From NCBI GenBank assembly GCA_046350895.1, contig JAXLZL010000004.1, positions 1 to 64,000 of the forward strand: DNA of 64,000 nucleotides, read 5' to 3'. Of the stretch, positions 52,484-61,658 are shown in pieces (within the stretch, counting starts at the first letter, position 1; every line of letters begins with the position of its first letter). The notes beneath the pieces were generated by a model. That model was not told the DNA's origin. It did not search any database and saw nothing but the letters and a program-made list of their open reading frames with translations. The DNA is from HK-STAS-PATE-2 sp046350895 (GTDB taxonomy: Bacteria > Patescibacteriota > Patescibacteriia > 2-12-FULL-60-25). The position numbers and the translations under genes are program-made.

Positions 52484-52520
52484 AACGCAGAAGGCCGCCC
52501 GTTGTGGGGGCGATTAGTGG

Positions 52521-52549
52521 ACTATACGCGATCTCCCCTATTCGGGCAA
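52521..52549 (-). promoter_or_regulatory. promoter of uvrA
   Basis: TTGCCC, 17 bases, TATAGT on the minus strand, 37 bases before the ATG. No clear LexA-type palindrome is visible. Confidence 0.65.
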
Positions 52550-52576
52550 ACGTCGGCATGCAAGAATGCTGGCCAT

Positions 52577-53116
52577 ATGAATGAGTCTGTTTTTCCTACT
52601 GTTACCGGCAGCAAACGCGTTTTTGAATGCCCATATTATACGATCCGCCATGATGCCCTTGATTTGCCAAATGGCAATAAGGGTAATTATTACGTCATTG
52701 AGCTAGCAGAAGCGGCCGGTGTCATTATGGTGAATGATGGCAAAGCACTTCTCGTCAGCCAATACCGTCATCCTCTCAACAAAGTCACGTATGAATTTCC
52801 GATGGGTCGTGGGCACGAGGGCGAACCCCTCGACCAAGCCGCGCTGCGTGAATTGGCAGAAGAATGCGGACTCGCCCCGATTACCATGAAGCCACTCGGA
52901 GTCATAGAGCCATTACCAGGCCAATCAAACCACCGCGTCGCCATGTTTGTCGGCGAAGGTCTCAAACCAGCGAGCGGCGAAAAAGATCCGGAGGAATACG
53001 ATATCAAGCTTCACTGGCTGGCCTTCGATGAAATCGATGCCATGATCGCCGACGGCCGCATCAACAATGCCGTAACGATCTCTGCTTGGTATAAATACAA
53101 ACTTACGCAAAAATAA
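52577..53116 (+). CDS. NUDIX hydrolase, ADP-ribose pyrophosphatase-like
   Basis: 179 residues. The NUDIX box is GRGHEGEPLDQAALRELAEE followed by CGL, preceded by QYRHPLNKVTYEFPMG, the pattern of ADP-ribose pyrophosphatases (YrHp...EfP.G). The DPEEYDIKLHWLAFDEID end also fits. I chose the ATG at 52577; the longer frame would start inside uvrA. Divergent from uvrA. Confidence 0.9.
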   Translation: MNESVFPTVTGSKRVFECPYYTIRHDALDLPNGNKGNYYVIELAEAAGVIMVNDGKALLVSQYRHPLNKVTYEFPMGRGHEGEPLDQAALRELAEECGLAPITMKPLGVIEPLPGQSNHRVAMFVGEGLKPASGEKDPEEYDIKLHWLAFDEIDAMIADGRINNAVTISAWYKYKLTQK

Positions 53117-53142
53117 ACACCGCCTCATGGCGGTGTTTTATT
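53117..53142. terminator. bidirectional terminator
   Basis: AACACCGCC-TCAT-GGCGGTGTTTT between the NUDIX gene and the convergent surface-protein gene; the T run reaches the latter's stop codon. Confidence 0.85.
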
Positions 53143-54810
53143 ACTTGCGTATATCACCGGTATACACGGCCTCAAATGCTGACCCTGGCACTGCTTTTAG
53201 CTGGTTGAGCTCATTATCATTCCATCTCGTATCAGTAGCACCTTGAAAGTACCAAGCCGAGCCATTGTCGGCGACGATCATGCCATACTCTTTCATCGCT
53301 TGCGCAATGATCTTGGCTGAGCCCGTCAAAGAAGAGATATCGTAGTCTTTCTTCAAACGCAGGCGTAAGCCCATTGGCGGCAAGTCAGCATTATTTGAGC
53401 CCGCATGGTGCGTAGCCGGCAAAATATGGCCGCTTTGGCTGCGTGGTACCGTCACGCGAATCGCATGCGTGATTTTACCGGCAGCGATCTCATCATAACG
53501 AACAAGTCCGTTAAAAATCGGCAGGCCGGCGGCATCGGCACTCGTCCAACCCTCTGGGCGCAGCGCACCTGTCTTCAAATTCCATTTTGCGCCAGAATCC
53601 GCATTCCATCCCGTTGTCGTTTTAACGGCATTGTATAACTCATAGAGCATGCAAGCGCTCTTATCAACGACAAGCACGTGATGATCACTCCCCGACTCTA
53701 CGCGCGCATTATTTGGGATGGGGAATGGCCCGGCATCACTCTCATCACCATAGGCCGTATAGCTAATGGCGACCTTTGGCGTTGACGCATCAGCTACGGT
53801 ATAAGGGATGCCGTATGTTTGGTTTTCGCCAAAGTCAGGATGTAAGGTTCGCGATGCGCCGATCGAAGCAATATAGGTTGCGGATTTTTCATGCACCGGC
53901 AAAGCATCCACGCGCTGGTTCCAGGCATTATCTGGCGGAAAGACCGGGCAGCCCTGAAAAGACGTACCCGAAATAACATTTGACGCTTGGTTGAAGCCAA
54001 ACGGCTGACTCGACACGACGTAGAACGCTGTAGAACCCATCAATCCTGGGATTGTGAACGTCGTTGGGGCTATCGCATAATCCGCACCCACGTTATCGGC
54101 GTAAACACCGACTTCAACCGTCGCCCCTGGATCGATCAACACCGTTTTGTACCAGCGAAATATCAAGCCATTTGGTGACATGATTCGCGTAGTCTTGATA
54201 AACGTTTGTTGCGCATTCCCATTATTCGTATTTTAACTGCCCCCATGACAAGCTCCTGCGATGCGGGCGCACCGGGCAATGCATAACCTTTGTAGAGTTC
54301 AAACAACGTCGTCACCAGCAGCTCTGTGCCAACCGAATAGTTATTTACGGCGGCAATAGGTTCACCTATGCTGTAATTCACAAAAAACGCATCCGACAAA
54401 TCATGGACCTTGGTTGCCCAATTCGTATCATAAAAACTTTTCGCGATCTCTTCACTTGCCAAGACGCGCAAAACACCTTTGTTCGCAACCGCATAAACCC
54501 TTGGATCGCTCGTGATTTTTACCAACTGCTTGCCGGGTCGATATGGCACATTGCCACTGATTTGGTACGAAGCTAACTCTGCTTCGCTGACGGTTTGAAC
54601 GTTTGAGAAATCCGCATACCAGCTCTTATAGATGCGTTCGTTGGGAAAGACATAACGTTTGCCGTCCAAAACATAATAGACGGCCGGATTGGTCGGATTC
54701 TTGATCAAGGCATCTTGTACCGCCGCCATAGCTGGCACGGCAGGTACCGAGGCTAAAACCAATGATCCAAGGCTCAATAGAGCTAAAATACGGCGAAAAG
54801 GGCTACGCAT
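53141..54810 (-). CDS. secreted two-domain surface protein (internal frameshift)
   Basis: About 556 residues after correction. Signal peptide (residues 1-31, ending AMAA), then a domain recurring in CPR exported proteins: VYYVLDGKRYVFPNERIYKSW ... VKITSDPRVYAVANKGVLR. An IgG-like linker follows, then a conserved but uncharacterised secreted domain with FPPDNAWNQ, GPFPIPNNARVESGSDHHV, LRPEGWTSADAAGLPI, LVRYDEIAAGKITHAIR, PPMGLRLRLK and GMIVADNGSAWY; homologous domains occur in soil bacteria and fungi. The frame shifts in the AAAA run near 54227; TNNGNAQQTFIKTTRIMSP bridges the two halves. Confidence 0.82.
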
Positions 54811-54913
54811 ATAGATACAAGGATACCACACCCAGAATCATCCCCTGCCCCTTCTTTGTGAAAGAAGGGATTCTTGTCATGTCGAATGTTAATGAGACAC
54901 TAGACAAAAATAC

Positions 54914-54957
54914 TATAATATGATACCGTTCGCCCGCGTCATAACCATTTAGGAGGG
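54914..54957 (+). promoter_or_regulatory. -10 box and ribosome site of the GC-rich gene
   Basis: TATAAT at 54914-54919 in an AT-rich stretch, and AGGAGGG at 54951-54957, eight bases before the ATG at 54965. The AT-rich control region contrasts with the GC-rich coding region. Confidence 0.65.
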
Positions 54958-54964
54958 TTATTAC

Positions 54965-55937
54965 ATGCACGTTAGCCAAGTATCGCACGAACGCAACAAG
55001 CACCGGCTCCCGCCGGTACTCGAAAGCGGTGACCACGACCTCGTGGACACCGCAGGCAGCCGTTACCACGTGGTGGTCATCCCCCACGTCGACGACGCGC
55101 TGATTCTGCCGACCGTCAACGGCGCGGTGTCGATCTTCGACCCGCACCTGTGCATGAGCTTCGAAACGCTCCCGAAGGATCACGAGATCCTCGAGGCGGC
55201 GCATCGGCTCTGCGAAGCGTCGGCATGCGAGGCCAAGATCGGGTCCACCCAGCTCCACAGCAACTTCTACTGCTTCGAGCGCGGCCACAACAACGTCACG
55301 CACAACTTCCACGTCTTCTTCGCGAAGGCGGGCAAGCGCGAGGCCGAAGGCCACCAGACCTTCACCCGCGAGACGCTGAAGGGCAACCCGCGCGTCACCG
55401 AGGCCTGGAAGGACATCTTCGACCAGATGGACGATCTCGGCCTCATCGAGGACAAGATCCGCGCCATCCCCGAATCCCGGCTTCCCGCCGAGACCCCGAA
55501 GAAGGAGAAGCCGTCCAAGCCCAAGCGCACCAGCATCCCGCCCGCCAAGCACGCGACCAAGAAGCCGGAGGAGAAGATGCAGGCCACCAACCCGTTCAGC
55601 CATCCGCTCCTCGCCTCGGGCAAGCCGCTGTCGATCATCATCCCGATGTTCAACGGTCAGGCCATGCTCGGCGGTACCGTCACGGTAGGCGCACGGATCT
55701 GGACGGTGCTGGACAAGTCGATGTGCATCGAGTCGATGCACGCAGGCGACGACATGATCCACGCCACCTGCCACGCACGGTTGCCGTTCGACTTCGTCGA
55801 GCTGATCAGCCACAAGCCGGCCAAGTACGGCGAGCTGCCGGTCAACATCTACCTGGCCGGGCTCGTCGATCCGAGCGCAGTACTCGAGCGGTCTGCGGTT
55901 CATCCCGCGACGCGAGGTCGAAGAGATCCTCTCCTGA
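54965..55937 (+). CDS. GC-rich hypothetical protein, probably foreign (frameshift near 3' end)
   Basis: About 324 residues. Codons are strongly biased to G/C at the third position, unlike any other gene in the window. Two similar-sized globular parts (about 1-150 and 225-310) are joined by a Lys/Pro-rich linker (TPKKEKPSKPKRTSIPPAKH). No family recognised. Near 55890 the frame should shift: removing one T gives LERLRFIPRREVEEILS and a TGA at 55935-55937; as written it runs on to 56101. The long open frame on the opposite strand is a by-product of the base composition. Confidence 0.6.
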
Positions 55938-56046
55938 TCCTCCGCGTGATCCACGACAGCATCACGTCGTTCGTCTTCGGCGAGCTGCGCACCTGTTGTT
56001 CTGCCCTGGTCCCAGATGGCAGCGAATCCGAACAATTTCCGGACTT

Positions 56047-56088
56047 CCGCATTGAACTCATAGAGGGTTCGATGCGGGGTTCCTATTT
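56047..56088 (+). terminator. possible terminator after the GC-rich gene
   Basis: CCGCATTGAAC pairs with GTTCGATGCGG around a 9-base loop, followed by GGTTCCTATTTT. The stretch 55938-56154 holds nothing else I can assign. Confidence 0.5.
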
Positions 56089-56154
56089 TGCAAAATATTG
56101 ACGAATGCCAAACCGAGGCACAAGCTATCTCGGCCTTGAAACCTTTGAGGGATC

Positions 56155-56761
56155 ATGCTGCTCACCATTAGCGGTCCGCCTGGCACGGTAAAACAGCAAC
56201 TAATCGGCGCCTCATTGAGTTGTTGGCGCCCGTCGCCCAGCTTGTGCCGTCGTATACGACGCGCACGGCACGCGACTATCCGCGGGTGAATACAACTACG
56301 TCACCAAAGAATGGTTCTATTGTTCCTCTCGAAGATGAAGAGCTTCTCTGGGACATCGAGATTCATGGCCAACACTATGGCACCCGCCTCATCGACTTGC
56401 ACCATGCCTTGATGCACGGCGAGAGCCTACACCTGCTTTCTGCAAAACCGATGTCATACCACGCATCCGCAAACACGCGGCAGCGGTACAGGCAGAAGAC
56501 GCGATCTATTCGCTCTTTCTCGATCCTCCGCCTTTGCACGACCAGTGGTATGAACGCCTCATCGAGCGAGGTGAAACGCCGCAGAGCGCCCGCGCCCGCA
56601 TGGACGATGCCTTGGCGTGGTCCAAGGAGGCGCATCTGAGCACCATCGATCTCGACTTCGTCCCGAATGCCGCAACCATGGAGGACAAGTACCACTATAT
56701 TCTTCGCTCGCTGAATGCGCGTTTTTCCCAAACTGGCGCCTTCAGAAGATGGCCGGTCTGA
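56155..56761 (+). pseudogene. guanylate kinase-like P-loop protein, multiply frameshifted
   Basis: Translating and switching frames reconstructs about 200 residues: LLTISGPPGT (P-loop, with the GKT part disrupted), RLIELLAPVAQLVPSYTTRT and ARDYP (the guanylate kinase nucleotide-binding strand), then YVTKEWF. The rest, GTRLIDLHHALMHGESLHLL and DQWYERLIERGETPQSARAR, is unlike canonical Gmk. At least four indels are needed. The ATG has a GAGGG ribosome site. It may have been a kinase-like accessory protein. Either a decayed gene or a region with many read errors (see findings). Confidence 0.6.
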
Positions 56762-56793
56762 CCCGCACTTCTCTAGGTGCGGGTTTCGTTTTT
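56761..56793 (+). terminator. terminator after the guanylate kinase-like gene
   Basis: ACCCGCAC-TTCTCTAG-GTGCGGGT followed by TTCGTTTTT. Confidence 0.8.
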
Positions 56794-56803
56794 GTGGTAT
56801 TCC

Positions 56804-58082
56804 CTATGAATTGCACGACGGCCCAGCTCGAGGCGGCACATCAGAAGGCAGCATCTTTTTTGCCAACGACAAACCACCAAAACTGCGGCAGCGACTCAAT
56901 GCCACATAGGCTTGGCCAGCGGCAAAGCGCCATTGCCAAAATCGATGTGCACATGGTCAAAGGTTTTGCCTTTGGCTTTTATGGATGGTCACCGCCCAGG
57001 CTGCCAAACGTAAAGGCAATTGGGTAAAGCTCCCGGCGGATTCTTGCTCGATCGACTTTGTTTCATCATTAAACGTGCTTTCATACAAACTCCAGGTATG
57101 CGGGCCAACCGCCACGGTTTGTCCATCATCGTCCAACTTCACCAAGACGAACTCGGCACCTTGTTCGTCCTTGTCGAATCCCTCTACTCCAACCCAGGCC
57201 GCTATTCACATATCGCCCCATCGGATCATTCGCCACACACATAACGCGTGCCCCTTTTTTTAAGGTTAATACCATGTCCGTTGGTATTTCATTTTCTTTA
57301 AAGTCACCATTCAATAAACCGTCATATGATTTTTCTTTGCCGTCCAAAGCTCCAAACGTTCGTTAATGGCATCCGCTTCGGCGTTACGTGCCGTCAGAGT
57401 AATGACATCTTTTGGCAATTCATTGGCGACCTGACGGTTGAGCTCACGCAATATCCCTTCCCCTAAATCACGATGGCGGATCCCGTTCAACAAACCGATG
57501 AAGGTCGGATCTTCTTGGCGGTAAATTTTTTCAAGTTCGATCAAGGCAAAACCTCCCGCATCGAGCAATTGGCCAATGACGTGGGATGAAAAAAAGTAAG
57601 GCGTTGGATACAGCATCGAAAAGCGTCTCGTTCACGCGACGTCACTGTCGGCGGCAGTTGGTACAAATCCCCCACCGCCACGATGCGTACGCCGCCAAAT
57701 GGCCGCTTGTCTTTTCTGGCCGTACGTAAAAAGACATCCATGCAATCCATCAAATCTGCGCGCAATTCATTGAGATCTCATCAATGATGATCAAATTCAG
57801 TTTGCGAAATAACGAAACGCTCGGGCGCAACCGCTTCAACCTGGCTTTCTCAACCGTGACATTGGGCGAAAAACCAAAACCGATGGATCGTTTGCCCTCC
57901 AACATTCAAGGGCCGCGATGCCCCGTTGGCGCAAGCACGGGCACATACCCTGGGTCTCAAGCAAAAATGGCGCAAAAGCGTGCTTTGCCGGTGCCGGCAC
58001 GTCTCGTGATCATGGTAAACGCGCCGCCATGGTGCAATTGTTCGAGCGCTTCATCGAAAGCGGGCGTATGGTTCAGTTTCAT
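56804..58082 (-). pseudogene. PIF1-like helicase, multiply frameshifted
   Basis: Reconstructed from several frames as an SF1B helicase of the PIF1/RecD group: N-terminus MKLN with PAFDEALEQLHHGGAFTMIT leading into a disrupted Walker A (RAGTGK), ALNVGG and TIHRFFGF-like segment, LNLIIIDEIS (Walker B), GGVRIVAVGDLYQLPP (motif III), then LEKIYRQEDPTFI, GARVMCVAND and finally AAWAVTIHKSQ plus a YVALSRC-like motif VI at the 3' end. About eight indels interrupt it. PIF1-like helicases are common in CPR genomes. All motifs are recognisable, so recent damage or read error is likely. Confidence 0.7.
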
Positions 58083-58090
58083 TAGGCAAG

Positions 58091-58120
58091 AGGATACCAG
58101 AACAGATACCGAACGGGCAA
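58091..58120 (-). promoter_or_regulatory. promoter of the PIF1-like gene, leaderless
   Basis: TTGCCC, 18 bases, TATCCT on the minus strand; the -10 box ends eight bases before the ATG at 58082. Confidence 0.5.
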
Positions 58121-58176
58121 GAAACCTGCCGGTGATTAAGGATTGTTCGCTAAGGTTTTATCCGGAGGCAGAACAA

Positions 58177-58500
58177 ATGCAACCTCAGACCTTTATTCGC
58201 TCATCAATAACCGCTTACGTTCACAGCGATGCTCATCCAGCAATCAGGCGATTGAAATGAAAGGTCCGTTTCAGGCCTTTGTCTTGAATCACGTCTCTTT
58301 TGCACATAGTCAAACAGACGGGCAAACTTGCCGCCATTTCTGAAAACTACGATCATGAAGACTTCTGCGTGAGGATGTACGCGTTATTATTCGCGAATCA
58401 GCTGCCAAACTTATTGCGAACGCCATCCAATTAGCAGCTCGTTTTGACATCGAGCCCGACGATTCAGCGCCTCGCAATCAACGAATCCCCTGCGACTTTT
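58177..58500 (+). pseudogene. hypothetical accessory gene, frameshifted
   Basis: A GGAGG ribosome site (58153-58157 region) precedes an ATG at 58177. The frame breaks at once; the best continuation over three frames is SDLYSLINNRLRSQRCSSSN, KGPFQAFVLNHVSFAHSQTD, ISENYDHEDF and VIIRESAAKLIANAIQLAAR. No family recognised. It ends before the terminator at 58504. Exact limits uncertain. Confidence 0.4.
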
Positions 58501-58503
58501 CGC

Positions 58504-58529
58504 CAAGGCCGCTCATCGAGCGGCTTTTG
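58504..58529. terminator. terminator between the plus-strand unknown and the GIY-YIG gene
   Basis: AAGGCCGCTC-ATC-GAGCGGCTTTT. On the minus strand it overlaps the end of the GIY-YIG gene. Confidence 0.65.
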
Positions 58530-58775
58530 TGACCATAGTCATTATCAAGGCTTTTTCTGACTTTGTGAGCTTTTTTATCTCGGCTTCTTTTTTGCGCGCT
58601 TCGGTAGCCGTTTTCATCTTTTTCTTGTAGACCAAAATAACCGGGCCACGACCACGCGTATATTTGGCGCCGGTGCCATCATTGTGTTTGATGCGTTTTC
58701 AGACCATTTGTGATGCCGCAACAGCAAAGAGTTGTCGCGGCAACGCGGTGAGACATACCAAGAAACCCCTTTCAT
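58513..58775 (-). pseudogene. GIY-YIG nuclease family protein (YhbQ/UPF0213-like), frameshifted
   Basis: About 85 residues over two or more frames: MKGVSWYVY (the GIY/YIG strand in altered form), LRHHKW-like segment, then NDGTGAKYTRGRGPVILVYK and ATEARKKEAEIKKLTKSEKA, which is the classic C-terminal half of small GIY-YIG proteins. Last gene of a minus-strand run. Confidence 0.65.
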
Positions 58776-58784
58776 ACAGGCATC

Positions 58785-59143
58785 TTAACGTTTCTTTGGT
58801 GGCTTAGCGATAGCGATGGATTTTAGCGCCCATTTTTGGCGAGTCTATATGTCTTCAAGCGCGTCTTCAGGAAGTCTCCAGTAATTCATCGAAGCATGCT
58901 CACCGTCTTTGGTCGGATACGCAAACGTTCACTCCCCGCTTCTTCAAACCCGCAATGGAGTTTTTCATCCGCTTTCAAATATAAAACACCATCATCAATG
59001 ATGGGCAAAAACTTTCCATCAGAATACAGGCCATAACCGCCAAACATGCGACGATGCGCTAATGCCGGCAAACCAGACAATAGGTCGTTGACGACAAAGT
59101 CGACGAAGGGGTCGAGGGCGGGTGCTATAATCATATCTGCCAT
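58785..59143 (-). pseudogene. TfoX N-terminal domain protein, frameshifted at the 3' end
   Basis: The first 75 codons are open: ADMIIAPALDPFVDFVVNDL, RRMFGGYGLYSDGKFLPIID and GVLYLKADEKLHCGFEEAGS, the TfoX-N pattern (MFGG.GLY..g..Fali). Then the frame shifts twice; SERFAYPTKDGEHASMNYWR and PEDALEDI continue, ending ALKSIAIAKPPKKR at 58785. TfoX-N stand-alone proteins are common and of unclear function. Confidence 0.7.
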
Positions 59144-59149
59144 GAAATT

Positions 59150-59749
59150 CACTAACATTATATGCCTTACTGGATCTTCATCTTCTTTGGTGTAGCTGAT
59201 GTTTTTTAAATCCAACAGACTCAAGGAGATTCATAAGTTCAGTTTTTGTCCAATGCGCTCCTTATATCGCTTCAATTCACCGGGATAACCCGCCTTGTTT
59301 CATAACCTTCGTACGCCTGTTTTGAACGAGTGGTGGAAATAAAGATAATTGCGTCTTTTTAGCAGCAGTCACAATTTTCTTTAAAAGAAAGCCTGCGCGC
59401 CCTTTGGAAAAAGGTGTAATACCGCATCCAATACAAGGCCGTCATATGTAGAGAGGTCTCTTTTCGACTCCATCCATAACAGATACCACCGCTGTGGGCA
59501 CGCGTTCTTTTTTGCGAATGCGACCATCAACTCCGAAGAGTCTATACCGTGAGCGATACATCCGTATCGGGTTAGTACGTATAAATCTAGGCCAACTCCA
59601 CAACCCATATCGAGTACACGGGGTTCCTTCGCTCTTTCTTTAAGTCGAGTAACGAACGGTTCTAGAACCCCGTTCTGATTATCAAGAAAAAGCCGCCATC
59701 TTTGTTGGTAGGTTGAAGCTAATAAGTCGTAAATACCAGCGTTATTCAT
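59150..59749 (-). pseudogene. SAM-dependent methyltransferase, frameshifted
   Basis: Open for about 120 codons: a class I methyltransferase with the SAM site RVLDMGCGVGLDLYVL, GIDSSELMVAFAKKN and LDAVLHLFPKG. Past 59385 the frame changes several times; LLKKIVTAAKK, DAIIFISTTRSKQAYEGYE and FKNISYTKEDEDPVRHIM can be traced down to the TfoX gene. Substrate unknown. First ATG at 59749, seven bases after the upstream stop. Confidence 0.7.
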
Positions 59750-59755
59750 AATAGC

Positions 59756-60258
59756 TTAATAAGCCGTCCTTGTACTTGCAAGATAGACATTTAAAGCTGT
59801 GTAAAAACCACCGTTTCTTTCTAAATCATTTTCCTGATCTTTATACGAAAGCCCCTCCAAATAGGCTTCTCCTTCTTCAACGCCCATGAGACTATAACTA
59901 GGAACAGCAAGAACTGTTGGCAACACCCCACTCCACGATTCACCAGAAAAACATTCTCAAGCCCATATCCTGCAGCTCCGATCCAGAACCTGCCATTCAT
60001 TATTTATGAATACTTCAAGATAAAGGTGTGTAGCATCGGGTTCATGAGGGATGTCTAAAATACTTTGCGGTAAATTCAAATCATCCCAGCGAAAACGACA
60101 AACACGTCTCCGCACCTTAAGACCTTCAGCTTTAAGCGCTTTCTGTAAACGTTCGCATTTACCAGAGCAGCAATTATTTTCATATCGTCACCCAAAGGAA
60201 TACGATACGGTACATCACGCCTCTTATTGAATGCTGCTAACAGTTTCTGAAGATCCAT
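59756..60258 (-). pseudogene. transglutaminase-like domain protein, frameshifted
   Basis: Reconstructed as about 165 residues: DLQKLLAAFNKRRDVPYRIP, LVNANVYRKRL, VCRFRWDDLNLPQSILDIPH, DATHLYLEVFINNEWQVLD and the C-terminal SYSLMGVEEGEAYLEGLSYK. The H-YLEV-...W-LD pattern resembles the His and Asp strands of transglutaminase-like domains (inference). At least three indels. Starts three bases after the hydrolase gene ends. Confidence 0.55.
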
Positions 60259-60261
60259 AGC

Positions 60262-60915
60262 TTATCGTAAAATAAACTCGTGTAACTCTTTCGACTTGAT
60301 TGAGCAGGTATGCAAATTCGGCAAGGTCTTGAGCGGCATGAAGACATTTTCAACGTTTGGGCGAATCACCTTGGCCATGCCATAGCGCATTCTGCCCGTG
60401 AGAATAGATGACGCGATAAGATTCTTGTCCCAAGCGCAATAAACATTCACCAACTTTAACGAGCCGTCATGAAGGCGGTTAATCGTGTTTTGGTCTGTAA
60501 CAGCTTGGTTTTGTGCGATGTCCGCTTGCACAAAGACGATCTTCTTGAGCGAAGCTGGTGCGCCAAAACGGTTGATTGTATCCAGCAAGAAGCGACATCC
60601 GAGCGAGTGGCAAACCACGGTTTCGATCTGACCATCCTCCAAAAAACGAAAGAGCTTTTGCTGCCATTCAGGATCAGCTGCGCGGCGTTCTTCGGCGCGG
60701 TAGAGGTTTAGAATAGAACCAAGCGACACGATTTGCCACAAGGCAAAACGCTTGGGTATCCCCCAACGAAAGACGCTCACCTCCCCTTTTGCCACCTCAT
60801 CACGAAAGGCTTCAAAGCCGGCGTCAGCACCCAAAGCCGGCCGAAAGCGTGAAAACTCGGCGTCAATGGCAAAACCATGAAGCAAGGCGGTACGAGGCTT
60901 GGTAGACGGATTCAT
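60262..60915 (-). CDS. alpha/beta-hydrolase fold protein
   Basis: 217 residues. TALLHGFAIDAEFSRF forms the first strand and oxyanion loop, ETVVCHSLGCRFLLDTINR holds the nucleophile elbow (Ser in CHSLG), and the C-terminal LPNLHTCSIKSKELHEFI supplies a His. Likely a serine esterase of the RBBP9/YdeN or lipase type; substrate unknown. Frame intact, unlike the genes after it. A TAAGAT -10 box ends nine bases before the ATG. Confidence 0.8.
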   Translation of the reverse strand: MNPSTKPRTALLHGFAIDAEFSRFRPALGADAGFEAFRDEVAKGEVSVFRWGIPKRFALWQIVSLGSILNLYRAEERRAADPEWQQKLFRFLEDGQIETVVCHSLGCRFLLDTINRFGAPASLKKIVFVQADIAQNQAVTDQNTINRLHDGSLKLVNVYCAWDKNLIASSILTGRMRYGMAKVIRPNVENVFMPLKTLPNLHTCSIKSKELHEFILR

Positions 60916-60924
60916 GGCCTGCGT

Positions 60925-60953
60925 ATCTTAGCCCTAGACCGCAAAACAGTAAA
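60925..60953 (-). promoter_or_regulatory. promoter of the hydrolase gene
   Basis: TTTACT, 17 bases, TAAGAT on the minus strand, directly after the tRNA-Ser terminator; nearly leaderless. Confidence 0.5.
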
Positions 60954-60976
60954 ACCCCACCTTGTGGGTGGGGTTT
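60952..60976 (-). terminator. terminator after tRNA-Ser
   Basis: AAACCCCACC-CACAA-GGTGGGGTTTT on the minus strand. Confidence 0.85.
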
Positions 60977-60981
60977 GTACG

Positions 60982-61070
60982 TGGCGGAGAAGGAGATTCG
61001 AACTCCCGATACCGGCGAAGGGTATGCTTGCTTTCCAAGCAAGAGCACTAGACCACTATGCGACCTCTCC
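60982..61070 (-). tRNA. tRNA-Ser (GGA)
   Basis: 89-base cloverleaf with the long variable arm of class II tRNAs: acceptor GGAGAGG/CTTCTCC, D arm GCATAGTGGTCTAGTGC, anticodon loop TTGGAAA (GGA), variable arm TACCCTTCGCCGGTA, T arm GGGAGTTCGAATCTCC, encoded CCA. Confidence 0.97.
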
Positions 61071-61093
61071 GTGCCGGTTTTATTGGTGGCGGG

Positions 61094-61122
61094 ATCATAT
61101 CCAAAAATCCCTCTAAAGGCAA
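61094..61122 (-). promoter_or_regulatory. promoter of tRNA-Ser
   Basis: TTGCCT, 17 bases, TATGAT on the minus strand, 23 bases before the tRNA. Confidence 0.75.
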
Positions 61123-61172
61123 GTAAAGCCCATTTTCAAGGCTTTTTGACGATCTGGTATACTGTTAACCGT

Positions 61173-61595
61173 ATGCCACACATCAATTTTTTGGCTGTCT
61201 TTCTCGCAGCCGTCGCGGCCATGGCCGTGGGTTCGGGTTGGTACTCACTCTCGTCCCCTACCGGCAAGCTCTGGCTGAAAGAACTTGGTTTCAAAGAACC
61301 CACGCCGGAGGAGAATAAAAAAATGGCCGGCATGATGATGAAGTCCATGCTCATCTACTTTGTTGGCGTTCTGGTCACGATGTACGTTTATTTTCACATG
61401 CTGGCTACCTATAAAACGGTCGACTATAGCATGGCGCTTCAAGGCGCGTTCTGGACCTGGCTTGGCTTCTTTGCCGCCCCGGGCATCAGCCCCGTCATTT
61501 TCGAACGTAAAAGCTGGAAGCTCTTTGCCGTCAACCAAGGCTTCAATCTCATCATGTTAGCCATCGCATCAGTCATCTTTGTTGCCATGAACTAA
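61173..61595 (+). CDS. DUF1761 family membrane protein
   Basis: 140 residues with four membrane helices. The N-terminal FLAVFLAAVAAMAVGSGWYS with Trp-Tyr and LWLKELGF is typical of DUF1761; the ERKSWKLFAVNQGFNLIMLA end also fits. Function unknown. I chose the ATG at 61173; TATACT ends nine bases upstream, so the message is near-leaderless. Confidence 0.85.
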   Translation: MPHINFLAVFLAAVAAMAVGSGWYSLSSPTGKLWLKELGFKEPTPEENKKMAGMMMKSMLIYFVGVLVTMYVYFHMLATYKTVDYSMALQGAFWTWLGFFAAPGISPVIFERKSWKLFAVNQGFNLIMLAIASVIFVAMN

Positions 61596-61613
61596 GCGTT
61601 TTATCCCATCACA

Positions 61614-61641
61614 AAAATCACCCCATACGGGGTGATTTTTT
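61614..61641. terminator. bidirectional terminator
   Basis: AAAATCACCCC-ATAC-GGGGTGATTTTTT between the DUF1761 gene and the convergent DsbA-like gene. Confidence 0.85.
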
Positions 61642-61658
61642 CATTTGAACCGTGGATA

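Noticed and set aside
54803..56035. A 410-codon open frame on the minus strand opposite the GC-rich gene
   Set aside because: It is rich in Arg/Leu/Val in a pattern typical of the antisense of GC-biased codons, lacks a ribosome site and overlaps the start of the surface-protein gene. The plus-strand frame has promoter and ribosome site.
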